From Girardinichthys multiradiatus (taxonomy: Eukaryota; Chordata; Actinopteri; Cyprinodontiformes; Goodeidae): DNA of 64,000 nucleotides. Within the stretch, counting starts at the first letter, position 1. Every line of letters starts with the position of its first letter. Below the pieces are notes generated by a model that was given only the letters and a program-made list of their open reading frames with translations, made no database searches and was not told where the DNA came from. Where the stretch lies: the NCBI RefSeq assembly GCF_021462225.1, contig NC_061805.1, forward strand, positions 52,604,996 through 52,668,995, in the 5' to 3' direction. The position numbers and the translations under genes are program-made. Below, piece by piece: positions 33,480 to 46,164 of this stretch.

Positions 33480-34575
33480 TGGGGTAAGAACGCTGTCAAA
33501 AACAATGTGTATGTAAAGACAGAAATGTGTGTATATTAGTCAATAGTTGTGCATAAGTAAAATCCAAAAGAGGTTTTGTATATTTTCTCTGTAAGAATAC
33601 AAAATAAAATGTTACAGCTTCAAGAAATTACAAACACAAAGTTCAAGTTTACAGTTGTGTTTTATTCTTGAATATATCTATGAATACAATATGCTATAAC
33701 AGTTTGTGAATACGATTTCTTGTCTTTGAGAATACGAATCTACATCAGAGACTTGGTGTCACGTGACCTCAGGCTGGTTAGTGGAGCACAGAGTTAGTCG
33801 ATTCGTGTTGCGCATGCGCCGTCACACTCCTCACCGCCAGTAAACGTAGCGCCGGAATGGGAGATAATTCAGTCTAAAAGGAATATTAGGAACAGAGGGG
33901 AGATAGGGAGTAATCAAGAGTATTATAAATAAAGCATTGTTCTTATTTTTATGAAATACAAAACTAAAACATAGAATATAGTGGGTGGAGTTATATAATG
34001 ATGTACAGTAGGTGGCGGTATGCACCTCTGAGTTTGTTGCGAACCGCCAGCAGAAGAAGAGAAGCAGCAGCACTAGCGCCAAATAAACTGACCAAGAAAC
34101 TACGGTACAAAGTCAGGTAATGTTAAAAGGTTTATATATGTCTTAATGTCGTTAATATATGCTCTTGGTCTGTCATCTTGGCGCTAGTGCTGCTGCTGCT
34201 TCTCTTCTTCTGCTGGCGGTTCGCAACAAATTCAGAGGTACATAGCGCCACCTACTGTACATCATTGTATAACTCCACCCACTATATCCTGAGCCTGAGA
34301 TCACGTGATGCCAAGTCACTGATGTAAATTCGTATTCTCATAGAAAATAAATCATATTCATAAACTGTTATAGCATATTGTATTCATAAAGAATAAAACA
34401 CAACTGTAAACTTGAACTTTGTGTTTGTAATTTCTTGAATCTGTAACATTTTATTTTGTATTCTTACAGAGAAAATATACAAAACCTCTTTTGGATTTTA
34501 CTTATGCACAACTATTGACTAATATGCACATATTTCCGTCTTTACATACACGTTTTTGACAGCGTTCTTACCCCA
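33480..34575. mobile_element. Foldback element 2 (1.1 kb hairpin)
   Basis: Ends TGGGGTAAGAACGCTGTC and its reverse complement, flanked by TA on both sides. The arms match over about 300 bp from the ends (for example GAAAATATACAAAACCTCTT and CACAACTGTAAACTTGAAC) and again closer to the centre (CTTCTGCTGGCGGTTCGC, TGGTGTAGAGTTAT-like blocks), with a loop at about 34085-34175. The left arm has an extra 180 bp (about 33780-33965) with no partner. No protein. Confidence 0.85.
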
Positions 34576-35269
34576 TAAGAGAGCATCTGTTCACTACACG
34601 GGAAAACACGCAGCGCCAGAACAGCTGTGGATCTCACTGAGTCCACAGGAGGATCCGAGGTCAGGAGTGGACGACTTCCCTCAGTCCACGGCCAAAGACG
34701 CTCCTTTGTGGTTTTGCTCCAGTTCAGCTGAACCCGCAGCCTCTGGATCGGGTCACAGTGCAACCCATGGAGGAGCCGCAGGATCAGCGGAAAATTTAAA
34801 ATTATTTTAGAAAATCAAATTTGACCTCATATTAAATATTTTGTTTTCCTTGCTGTCGTATTGTTGAACAGTATAGAATTAATTAAAGCATAATTAAAAG
34901 GTTTTAAACCAACTAAGTTTTACCTGAGTTAAAAACAATTAAATATCAGTTTCTATATTGGGTTCATATATTTGCAGATTCGACTCTAAGGGCTTCACCA
35001 GTCATGGACCTCACCTCATCTAATATATCCCAGGAAATACCAAATATGTTCATGTTATAGACTATTATTATATCACAAATAATCCAACAACTATTTATTA
35101 AGAACAATCATTAGGCCTACATTGATACCGGTAGAATAATGATAAACAGGTGTTTTCATTGTAAATCTGATTTATCAGATGTAATATTTTCTTATCAAAA
35201 TAAAGAAAATAAAAAAATAAAATAAAACATTGTCTTCTGTTTTGTCGTTATGTTGTTGAACAGTTTTTG

Positions 35270-35848
35270 CAGAACGTCTGCTGACAAAACAACCGTTTTT
35301 TCCTGTTTTTCATAAGAACTAATATTGTCTTTAATAAAAGCAAAAGTAAAATAGAAGTTCTTCATTCATTAAAAACAGTTTCATGGTGTTTGGAGAGATG
35401 ATGTTCCTGACTGGCGTTGCGTTCAGAAAACGAAACAATGACCCTGACAGGCTGCAGGAGGTCCTGATTATTTTTTATTCTATTATTTTAAAGATGTTCA
35501 CACGAACAGAGAAGGTCGTTGCTGTTCTTTTCATCTCCACATAGCGACCTGTCATCACGGTGCTGCTGCAGATCTCAGCTGCCTTTGGATCATATATGGA
35601 AACTGATAATGAACGCAGTTATTTGCAGTTTTAGTGAGATACTAACATTACAGGTGTTATAGAAACATATTAGTATCGATTCTTCCCAGAGTTTGACAAC
35701 TTTGCGCTGAAACGTCCAGTATTGCACATTTATTGTATATAACTGAACAGGGGTGTTTTCTGCGCTTCTCATTTCTTTGCGCATGTATTTATATCACGCT
35801 GCGCGTGTTTTTGCGGATGCTGTCAGGTTTCAAGAGGCACAAACATTT
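35270..35848 (+). repeat. Repeat R, copy 2
   Basis: Same orientation as 29158-29797 and clearly diverged from it (by eye about 70-75% alike). It holds no open frame of note. Confidence 0.75.
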
Positions 35849-36489
35849 TGTTTGCTACTGCTTGTCAGGCAGCTGCAGAGAAGCTGTTGGGTATTAAAAG
35901 GGGAAGTCATTCATTAGTCTGAACTCAGCAGGTCGTTGACCTCTTCCTGTCGTACTTGTCACCACACAAAGCAGATGTGAAGGACAGTCGGTTGGACTGC
36001 TGCATCAACAGCAGCTGAGGTGTGTTTGCACAGCTCTGTTCTCCGTCAGAGAGGAGGTGATGAGAAACCAGGCAATAGATGGAGCTGAAGAACTGAAACC
36101 ATGCCATGAATCGACAGACAGGAAGAGAAAGAGCAAAGGAGGAGAGGAGGACATCAGCTCAACTCGACAAAGGTAAAAACTAAGAAACCTAAAAAGCACT
36201 CAAGCTTCCACAAAGACTCTAAATATTTCAGCGGCATGTGATTCTAAACTAGCTGATCTGTACTGTATCTGGACCCGCTGGTTCCTGTAAAAACCACCAA
36301 GTCCACCGTCAACACTGTGAATCCTAGCGTTAAGGTCTCCTGGTACAGAGTTGAGGACAACTGGGACAGACCAAAGGCTCCAGCCTCAAGACAAGCTGGT
36401 GTTTATTTGGGACCAGTGTGTTTGAGTACAGACAAAAAGCCCTGAAGTGTCCTTCTATAAGCCCTGAATGAAGCTGACAAGAAAAGAGT

Positions 36490-37330
36490 CACAGCCAGTG
36501 TGTCCTATCGAGACTGATGACAGGAACACCAACTAGGTTGATTAGAGAACTTAACACCAAGAGGTGAGACACCTGGATCATGTCCACACCATGACAGTAA
36601 AATACACCTTTGAAATTAATAGAAAAATATTCAAATTTATTGAAGAGACCATCTAAATGTTCCTGGTTCTGGAAGAACCCAGACACCCACCAGAAAGCTG
36701 AAACCACTGGAATTATTACTCTTCAGCAGCAGGAAGTAAAGACACCTCATCAGACCTGAATTATCATCATAACCAACAAGTCAATAACCAAAGGTCCTCA
36801 AGATAAACTACAGGAAGTCTTAGTTTAGACCAGTGGTTTCAGTAAACACCAGTACGTCCAGGAGCAAATGTCTTCAGGTTCAGGACAAACGCTGCAAGGT
36901 TCAGAGCCTAAACCAGTGCCTCCCAGTCAGTCTCAGCAGGACCTTCAATAAATACATTAGATTAAGACTTAACACCAAGACATCCTGAGACAAGACCTGC
37001 TGGCCATATAGGTTCTGTTCAAGACCAGCATCAAAAACAAAACCATCCTGTCCAATAGAAAAGGCTGCTTTTCTTCTGGTCAGAACCAACAGGTTTAAAG
37101 GCAAGGATCAATAACCCTGGAATCAGGACCAACAGTGACATAATTACCAAGAGTCATTTCAAAGGAAGGACCAGTTGGTTCCAGTGAAGCCAACAAGTTA
37201 GGTCCAGAATAAAGTTCATCAGGTCCAGAGTCATGATCAACAGGTTCAGAGAAACATTCAGAGATATATAGTCTAAACCAGTAAGTCCAGGATGAGGGTC
37301 AGCAGAACCGGTTTGAGACCAACTTCAACA
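36490..37330. repeat. Possible highly diverged tandem repeat
   Basis: Recurring fragments such as AGGACCA, CCAACAGGTTCAG and CAGTAAACACCAG every few dozen bases. The unit was not defined. Confidence 0.3.
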
Positions 37331-37689
37331 TTTTGTTTTATTTTATGAAAACGTCAAAACTGAAAATCATATTTTAGAACCTAAACGTTTACAGAAAAAA
37401 TGTTTATAAGATAAATAAAAACTGCACCCACACAATAATTTATCATGTAACCTTTCTCCTGGTTTGGATGTCAGATAGGACCAAACCTTCAGAACCCAGG
37501 TAAACGTGCAGCTGGAAGGTTTGTGTCGACACATATAAGCACCATACCAAAGAAGATCAACCATCAGGACCAGGTTCCTGTCTGACTCATTCCTTCTCTC
37601 AGACACAGAGAGACGGTCCTAGAGAAGATCAACAAAACATTAAACAGAAACAACACAGAAGCCATGGTGGAGACGCTAAGGGGAAGGGT

Positions 37690-37870
37690 CCAGCAGAAAG
37701 TCAAGAGGATGATGGAGGGATGAAGAAGCAATGAAGGACGGATGGGATGGACAAAGGAATGAAAGAGGAATAATGAAGGATAGATCTATGGATGATAGAC
37801 GGGAATGAAGGGATGACAGAGAAACATTTCTTGATGAAGGAAGGATGAAGGCCTTACAGAGTCGCTGATT
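37690..37870 (+). repeat. GGAT/GGAA-rich imperfect simple repeat
   Basis: Purine-rich plus strand with repeated GATGGA, GAAGGA and GGGATGA. Confidence 0.7.
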
Positions 37871-37916
37871 ATCGGCCATGCAGTGAAAACTTCACACATC
37901 TGACTCAGGCTTAATG

Positions 37917-37942
37917 CACACACACACACACACACACACACT
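37917..37942 (+). repeat. (CA)n microsatellite
   Basis: About 12 CA units. Confidence 0.95.
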
Positions 37943-38051
37943 CATATACACACACGCGTGTTTCCATGGTGTGTGTAAACATGTGTATATTTGTATGGTC
38001 ATTTATTCCCTACACGTACCTTCATGTGTGCATAAAGCCAGAAACATGCAC

Positions 38052-38375
38052 TATAGAGCCAAAAGTATTGGGTCCCACCACCAGATCAGTGACGTCTGGT
38101 GGTCCAGTCACCACCACGACTGCAGGTGTGGAGAACCTTGACTGGCCTCCACAGAGTCCCGACCTCAACCTTCTTGATCACCTCTGGGATGAATCAGAGC
38201 GGAGGCTGCTGTTCTGGTTCTGATCTAACTGTGACCTCACTCCTAAACCTTGGAAGATGTTGACAGAATAGTTGAAATTGCCATTGCTGGCAATGTGGGT
38301 CCACCAACAAACTGGACCTTATAAGATGTCATCAAACTTCATGTACATGTAGGAGTAGACAAATACTTTTTGCAG
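38052..38375 (+). mobile_element. Internally deleted Tc1/mariner element
   Basis: It starts CACTATAGAGCCAAAAGTAT and ends with ACAAATACTTTTTGC, a matching inverted end. Most of the transposase is missing; the C-terminal part NLDWPPQSPDLNLLDHLWDE (third catalytic region, with DLN and a downstream E) remains, followed by decayed tail. Confidence 0.75.
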
Positions 38376-38992
38376 ATTTACTGGAAGGTTAACATGTGCA
38401 CTCCATGGATGTACACGTGAAGGTACATGTGGAACCTAGCAGATGACTTTCATTGGTTTAAATTACTGTTGCCCCTCTAACCATCTCAACAGCTGATTGT
38501 AATGTTTACAACTACCACCAGGTGGTGTTAAGACACTGACTCCCATCAAGAAGACCACCTGTACTGTCAGGCTTTTTAACAAATCAGGCTGCAGAGATGA
38601 TCTCGTTTTTAAGACGCTCTGACCTTGAGCTGACGCCCCACCACAATGTTCACTTACAAAAATGATACCAGCTGAACCAGTGAGTTCCAGCAGCAATCCT
38701 CCGCCCCCACTTCACAGCTACTCACCAATGCTCTACATACACACACATCAACATTCTTCACATTTAACTTTGCATGTGCATCCATATGGGTAATCTGCAC
38801 ATAAACACTGTCAGCAGGCATGCACGCATGGAGAATTCATTCAGAACATATCTGTGCCTTTCTCTGTGTACCTTCACATGTGGGAGAGGGCCGACATGTA
38901 CTTTACATGTACCTGCACATGTGATGATGACAGTGCATGTGTGCAGATTTGTTCTCACTCTGGGTGTGGCGCTGGACAAACTGTGAGCTCAC

Positions 38993-39169
38993 CTTGGTCT
39001 CACGCTCCTCCAGCAGTGTCTCCAGCTTCTTCTGGGCGGCTCGGCCCTCGTGGTCATCACTGACTATCAGGATGATGTGGTTCCACCTGAACTCCCTCAT
39101 CAGGTCAAACCACACCTGGGCCTGGTGGGAGTATGGAGGCACCGTCCTCAGGAATGACAGGTGGATGCT
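38993..39169 (-). CDS. grin1: grin1 coding exon 3 (amino-terminal domain)
   Basis: 59 codons, residues 130-188, phase 0. It starts [16 protein letters not shown] after a TTCAG acceptor and ends [11 protein letters not shown] before a GTGAGC donor. [17 protein letters not shown] is a hallmark of GluN1. In vertebrate GluN1 the alternative N1 cassette is spliced in directly after this exon, and a matching cassette is present at 26627-26689. Confidence 0.96.
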
Positions 39170-39864
39170 CTGAAGGTGAGGAAGAGGGGGAAGTAAGGGG
39201 GAGTGATTGGGACATACGTGGCAGGAGAATTAACACATTTGTGTTCGTGTTTCTTATTTTAATGTTTTTATCAAACACTGGTTCACCTCTGAACCCCTTG
39301 CCATGAACTGGAGAGTAACTGGAGCATTGTTGCTGGCCTGATGTCACCATGAACAGTTTCATCAGTGTTGTAAACCTGAGGAAGACTCAGTGATTTCAGT
39401 GATTGTGTTAACAGATGTACAGATAACAATATTCTACACTTGCTCAACGTATTAAAGTGGTTTAATATTTACAATCTTATGTTGGGGACACCTTACCGCA
39501 GCAATGGACTGTAACTACACCTCCCAGCATTCATTGCAGCTCTGACATCACAGCAGAGGTGATATTCCCCCTGCAAGCTGAGCAGCCTTTGCTTTTTGCT
39601 GGCACTCGGCACAACAGAAGAACACCTTCCTGAAGGATTCAGTTACAACTTGTGGGACAAGTAAGTTCTTCCTTCCTCAGCAACCCTTCGAAGAAGAGCT
39701 TGGCAAAGATTGAAGCTTAGCTGTATGCGCAACCAGCAGAGTTTCATCTATTCCAGTCGAAGACCTGAATTATAGCTTTTCCAAGCCAGGTGCACAAAAT
39801 CCAAAACAGGAAGTTCCAAAGAGACACAGAAAAGATTACGCTGCCTGTAGTGAACCACGGAGAG

Positions 39865-41600
39865 AATCTTTATCTTTCGGCTTTTCCTTTTCAGGGGTCA
39901 CCACAACAAGTCATCACTCTCCATCTATCTTCTGCATCGTCTTCTCTCACACCCACTACCTATATGTCCTCTTTGACTCTATCAATAAATCTCCTTACTG
40001 GTCTTCCGCTAAGCGTCCTGCCTGATAAATCCAGCCTCAGCATCATTCTCCTGATGTACTTACTATCCCTCCACTTTACATGTTCCAACCGTCTCAGTCT
40101 GGCTTCTCTGGCTTCATCTCCAACACATCTAACATGAGCTGTGCCTCTGGTGTCCTCTTCCTGATCATACCCATCCTCGTCACTCTCAGAGAGAACCTCA
40201 ACATCTTCTGCTCACGCGTCTGAGAGTCCAACCAAAGTCTCCAGTCGGTCTGTCGCCAGGCCGTCCCTTCGTCGCAGACAACGATGCCATCATCAAGCTT
40301 TAACTCCCAGGAGGGTATCCTAGAGGGTCGAGGTCAAGGACGACTATAAACCTGCTCATGTTACAGAGTTCTGCTACGTGGGGTGTCCAGGTGGACTAAT
40401 CCCAGTCCACACCTAATCCACAATGGTTGCTTCTTCTGATCTTTGTTCTCTCTCATTTTCCTCATTCATCAACTCTTGAAAGTACTCCTTTTATCTTCCT
40501 ATCACGCCTGTCAGTTCATCTCCATCTTGGTCTTTAATCACCCTGACCTGCTGAACATCCTTCCCATCTCCATCTCTCTCCCTCTCCAATCTGTATAAAT
40601 CCTTCTCTCCCTCCTTACTGTCCTTACTTAGTTTGGCCTTAGCTATCTCCACCTTCACTTTATGCTGAGTCTCCCTGTTCTCCTGGAGACTCTTCAGTCC
40701 TCTCAGTGTCCCACTTCTTCTCAGCTGATCTCTTTCTCTGTATCCACTCCTGTCCTTTCTTATTCCACCACCAGGTGTCCTTACCAACTTTCCTTCCAGA
40801 AGACATCCCAAGTACTCTCCTACCTGTCTCCTTGATGGAATTAGCTGTAGTTTTCCAGTCCTCTGGAAGCACCTTCTGGTCACCCGGAGCCTGTGTGACC
40901 AGGCTCAGCTTTCACCACTTTGTCCTCTGTTCTACCTTTGTCCTCTTCATCTTCTTCACCATCAGATTCATTCTACACACCACCATCCTGTGCAGTCAAG
41001 CAACACTCTTACTTTTCACTACCTGCAGTGACCGAGTTCCTTCAGATTACATGTTCTACACAAGATGTAATCCACCTTTATGTTCCTAGCTCTGCTCCTG
41101 TAGGTCATCCTGTGTTCCAGCCTTTTCTAGAAGAAAGTGTTCACTACAGCCAATTCCATCATCTTTACAAAGTCTACCACCTTCTTCATACCAACCCTGC
41201 CCATCACGTCCTCATCACCTCTGTTCCCTGCTCCATCATGTCCATTGAGTTCTGCACCAATCACCATGCTCTCAGCTCTGGAGATATTCTGCATCACTTC
41301 GGCGAACTTGCTCCAGACCTTCTCCTTCTCCTCTAACTCCCATCCTACCTGTGGGGCATTACCACTAACAACCTTCATTTCTCTGACACTGTTCTCACCG
41401 CCAGAACCTTCCTGACAATCTCCTCCTTGAAGATAACTTCTACATCATGTCTCTTCTCCTCCACACCATGGTAGCACCCTGCTCCTGAGCTTCTAGCCTT
41501 GCTACCTTTCCACTTGGTCTCCTGAACATCTCACCTTCTTCCTCTCCATCATGTCAGCCAACTCTGGCTTCTCCTGTCATAGTCGCAATATTCAAAGTTC
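39865..41600 (-). mobile_element. RTE-like LINE fragment
   Basis: Minus-strand pieces of the endonuclease (41127-41378: NAPQVGWELEEKEKVWSKF and VIGAELNGHDGAGNRGDED, where the family has a catalytic aspartate in ADFNGH, here replaced by E) and of the spacer before reverse transcriptase (40491-40883: GEKDLYRLERERDGDGKDVQ and RVIKDQDGDELT). The reverse transcriptase itself is missing. 39865-40340 resembles a LINE 3' region. Confidence 0.75.
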
Positions 41601-42655
41601 TTACTTTACTCTCAGTCCTAGACTCCTGCCTTTCCTCTTCTCTCTCTGTGTTTTCCTCCTCTTCTTCTTTGCTGACCAACAGTAGTCCGATTTCAACCGG
41701 TGCTCAGCAGCACCAATGGCAGTTGTTGTTAATCCCGACCTTGAGCAATTCGGTATGGAGATAACGTTCTTGACTCGCATGGGAGACGTGGCAACAGTTT
41801 TACGCTGGATACTCTTCATGACGCAAGGAGGATTATCCTATCAGTGGATAGAGGCTGGAGTCTGACATAAGATCCCCCCTGTGTCCCCTCTCTTATCCTT
41901 CAGTTGATTATCTACTGTTTTCCAAGTTTTCAGCTTTGGCATCCAACTCCACTGGACCCCGTCCCAATCCACAAGCCACAGCTGGGGGTTTCTGCAGGAT
42001 GATGCATCTCTTTCCCATGTTGGAAACTTCCTGTTTCTTTAAGACAGCTTCTTTTATCAGTTTTTTGAGAATATTTATTATCTTATATTCAGACATCCCC
42101 TGAACTTCAGGGGACATGACATTGAGCCAATCTTAACTTATCCTAGTTTAGCCTCCATTGGTCCAGTTTGCCCTCCAGATATTTGAAGGACACTACACTT
42201 ATTGCTGTTGCAGCCAGACGAGGAACTCCTTTAAAACGTAGTAGAAAAACAACTGAGGTCCAAAGAAAAACTCTGAAAGACCTCAAATTCTGGAGAGCAA
42301 TTGACGAGGACCATTTAAAAGAAAACAGGAATGTTCTGATCACAGGTAGGAAACAGAAAGACAGGAGGGCTGCATCACAAGTTTTAAATAGGGATAGAAT
42401 TACAAATATTTTCTGCTGCTACTGAAGTACAATATCTTATTTACAAGCAAAAAAAAATCCCACTTTTTACAAAACAAAGAAAATTTGGACTTTTTGGTGG
42501 TGAGGCAGAGTGGGGTAAAAAAACTTTAAATTTAGTTGGTAAGTTCTCCACAAAACAGAAACTAAATATTACAATAGAGGACCAAGAATAGAGCTCTGAG
42601 GAACACCAGGACACCTCAGACTGGTGGCAAACAGTGAGTCTGATGTTGAGCTAAC
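41601..42655. other. grin1 intron 2 part, no gene
   Basis: Nothing recognised; small frames unsupported. Confidence 0.4.
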
Positions 42656-42790
42656 CTTGTCAGAGTAGATGGACATGCGCGTGGTCAGCCCGACCACAGG
42701 GATCCGGTAGAAGCCGGCTGTGTAGGAGACCGGCGTCGGCGTCAGGTGGTCGTTGGACTGCGGTGGATGGCTGACCAGGATGGCATACAC
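42656..42790 (-). CDS. grin1: grin1 coding exon 2 (amino-terminal domain)
   Basis: 45 codons, residues 85-129, phase 0 at both ends. It begins [10 protein letters not shown] after a CTGCAG acceptor and ends with MSIYSDK before a GTTAGC donor. The block [19 protein letters not shown] is strongly conserved in GluN1 and forms part of lobe 1 of the amino-terminal domain, which in known receptors contributes to allosteric control and subunit assembly. The intron to exon 1 is about 6.9 kb and holds L2-like and RTE-like LINE debris. Confidence 0.96.
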
Positions 42791-43274
42791 CTGCAGCAGA
42801 AGAAAAGATGATGCTATCTGATGACCCACATTATAAATGTTCTTTGGGCTGTGGCAGGATCTGCTGCAAAACCTAAGATCTGGCATCTCTGTGGATCAGG
42901 TGTCCCATGCACCCCTCACCTGGAAGAAGTAATGCATGCTAACTTCAGATCAGCTGAAGAAATAGAACAAAAACCCAAAGTGTTCATCTTGGCAAATAAC
43001 GTCTTATTGATTTAACAAGAGAACCGAACATCAGACTCAGAACAACACCTTTGGGATCAAAATGTAAATGTTCAAATAAAACTGTATTGCTGCTGTGGGA
43101 TGCCTTCAGGTGTTTTCAGTTGCAGTGATGAATTTTGCTATGTAAATTGAACAGAAAACTAATTAATTTTATAAGGTTTTAACACAATCAAGTTTCCCTT
43201 TGAATCATAATAAGTTATTCATCTCAGAATACCATGCTCCAAAAAAAATCCATTTTATTAAAAACTGTTCATCC

Positions 43275-43570
43275 ACCCTCTATACACACTTGTCCTTGCA
43301 GGGTTGCTGGTGCCAATCCCCAGTGGTTAGAGGCAGGAGACACCCTGGACAGATCTCCAGTCCATCACAGTACAAACAACCATGTTCACATATTCATAGC
43401 TAAGGGCAGTTCAGACACCAACTTAAACCTAACAGTCATGTTTTTGGACTGTTGGAGGAAGCTGGAGTACCAGGAGAGAACCCACACATGCACGGGGAGA
43501 ACATAAAAACTCCATCCAGAATGACCCCAGACCGGGATTTAAATCCAGGACCTTCTTACTGCAAGGCAAC
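43275..43570 (-). repeat. SINE-like repeat, diverged copy
   Basis: The reverse complement matches the 31303-31625 repeat: CTTGCAGTAAGAAGGTCCTGG, the TGGAGTTTTTATGTTCTCCC stretch, and TCCAACAGTCCAAAAACATG. Confidence 0.75.
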
Positions 43571-45390
43571 AGTGCTTTTAGAAAATAAAAACTTTTAAAG
43601 CTAGTAAAATCAAATTTAACTTATTGTGAGCAGGATATCCATCAGGATCCTGCTGATGAGGAATCCTGTGTGAGGAGAACCTTTCACATGAATTCAACCT
43701 AAAAGGTTGCTCACTGTGTTGAAACAGCAGCAGAACATGTAGCAGCATCTCTCCTCTGGTTCTTAGTTCTTCTCTAAACTGTCAGTGGATTCCAGCTAAA
43801 TTGTGGCTGATTTTTTAAGAAGTGATGGAAGATTTATGGATCAGGATGTAGAAAACAAAGACCTGTAGCATGCTGGGAACAAACCGAATTTGTTGGATTA
43901 AAAACTGTGAGGTGAAACTGGCAGCGTCTGGATAATCCCTTCATCTCTCCACTGGGAGGACGGCAGGATTACATCTGTGCATAGATTGAGAGAGAATGTT
44001 AATCTGACATCAGTCTCTCTGTCCAACACGCCGCCGCCATGTTGGCCTCATTTCCTCCACAAAGAACAAACACATCATCTTTCTACTCCTGCTGGTGATA
44101 CTCCTGCTCTCTGACCTCAGCCTGAAACAAACAGCAGCAGGTTTTCCAGGATACTCCTCTTCCTCTGATGCAGTTTGGACGAAGCAAAAGCTCTCTGACC
44201 TGTTTCTGTTTCTTAATGTTTCAGAGTCCAGAAGCAACAGCTCCGCTCCCTCAGGCTGTTTTAGCACCTTTATTTGTCTCTTTGTGTGGTTATATTTAGA
44301 ACGGCTCTGATTTAAAGCCTCAAGCTGCTTCTCGTCTCTTTATTCACTGAGTGCTTTTTTTCATGTGACACGTTTTATTATTCCCAGCAGGATCAGTTCC
44401 TCTCCGATGCGCCGCTGACGGTCGCTCTCAGGTTTCAGAACAGGTGAAATATGAAGAAGCTGTTCATGTGGACTCATTCTGTCACTTCTGCTTCTGTTCT
44501 TCATGTTATTCTAATCATATTCATAAAAGATTTATGTTTCAGCAAACATCTCTGAGTCCCCTGAAGTCCTGGAACAAACTCAAACTGTGGCTGTGACAGA
44601 ACTGTCAGGTACCAAGCGAACCATTTAAAACGTTTTCTTTAAAGGGAGCAAACAGCCTGAAGAACAGAAATAAGTCAAATAAGCACATTGTGTTTCTGTT
44701 AAAAATCATATAGCATATGTGAGCTTGATATTATAAAATCAACTGTAAGCAAAAAAATGTTTTCTCTCCCAGATTACTGACTAAAAATCATAAGAATAAC
44801 ATAAATAGCACAATAATAAATTAGGGATAAAATCCAGAGAAATGAAGTCAGAAAAACTAGACGTCATCAACAATCCACCGAGGTCCAGAGAACCTGGAAC
44901 GGAGGGCAGAGTTCTAGACCTGCAAAGGTTCTGTCCTATAGTTCATAGCCATAGAAAACAAGACCAGATGACATTAGAACCAGAATCAGCGTCACTGGTC
45001 AAGACTGTGCGCACAAACAAGGAATTTGACTTTGGTTTCCAGCGTTCCCAGCAGACCATTTAGTATGAATATTTAAACTTTAAAGGTTAAAAATCCAGAT
45101 AAAAGAAAAGTTGGTACACGTATGTGTATTTACAGCCATGTATTAATAAAGATGAGGACAAAGAAAGGCAGGTTGTGAAATATTCCTATTTGTTTCCAGC
45201 AGAGTATCTGACTACTCAGGCTTTGAGATGTTCATGGTGTCCATCAGAGAAACAGCCTGGGGGGAAAAACTGGGTCTGTGGCAGCTGGTTTCTGCTAATA
45301 GCACTCTGTAGCGCCACCTGAAGGTAAAAGTCTAAACAGGTTGTGTCCAGAATTTGCAGAGATGTTAGCTGCCCTTTTCCTCACCACAGA
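43571..45390. other. grin1 intron 1 part, no gene
   Basis: No TE or exon recognised. Confidence 0.4.
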
Positions 45391-46160
45391 CCTGAAAACG
45401 TATTGGATGGATGAAAGGGTTCGGGTTAGGATGGATGTCTGAGTTGATGGTGTTGAAGGCTGAGCTGAAGTCCACAGACAGGATGAAGTGTAGTCCCAAG
45501 TTAACAGCATCATCAGCTGACCTGTTTGTTTGGTAAGCAAACTGCAGGGAGTCCAGCTGGGGGCCTGTGATGTCCTTCAGGTGCTTCAACAGCCGAAGCT
45601 CAAAGGATTTCATGACCACAGGCGTCAGCACGATAGGCCTGTAGTCATTTAGTCCTGTGATGGTGGGTTTCTTGGGTTCTGGGATGATGGTGGAGCGTTT
45701 GAAGCAGGAGGGAACCTCACACAGCTCCAGTGACGAAGATGTGGACAAGTTGGTTGGCGCAGGCTTTCAGGCATGATGGGGAGACGTTATCAGGTCCTGA
45801 GGCCTTCCTTGTTTTCAGGCGTTGAAAAGAGCCTGTTCACATCTTCCTCCTAGATCCTAAGTGGAGGCAGGGGGTCTGAAGGTAGTGGGTGGTTGGTGTA
45901 CAGCAAGAATTAGTGTCTGAATGGGATGTGGAGGAGTTGGGTTGAGGTATGAACTGCTCCTTTTCATACCTGCATTAGAACCCAGGTGAGGATTCTGCTC
46001 AGGGTTGGGGGAAGGTCTCCTGTAGGCAGTCAGGTTCTTAAAACCTTTCCAAACAGCAGAAGCGTCTCCATCTGCTTTGTTCTCCTAGGTCAGTTTGTTC
46101 CTGGCCTGCTTATACAGGTCCCCAACTACACTGCTGTGAGCCTCTTCCTTATCCCTGATG
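45390..46160 (-). mobile_element. CR1/L2-like LINE fragment, same family as 53067-56100
   Basis: Minus-strand reverse transcriptase pieces ([64 protein letters not shown]) match the nearly intact copy further right, with stops, shifts and a deletion. Its upstream part (46020-46160) matches about 55010-55200. Confidence 0.8.
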
Positions 46161-46164
46161 TATG

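Noticed and set aside
40706..41415. Hydrophobic, Ser/Phe-rich plus-strand frames
   Set aside because: They are antisense to RTE-like LINE coding sequence.
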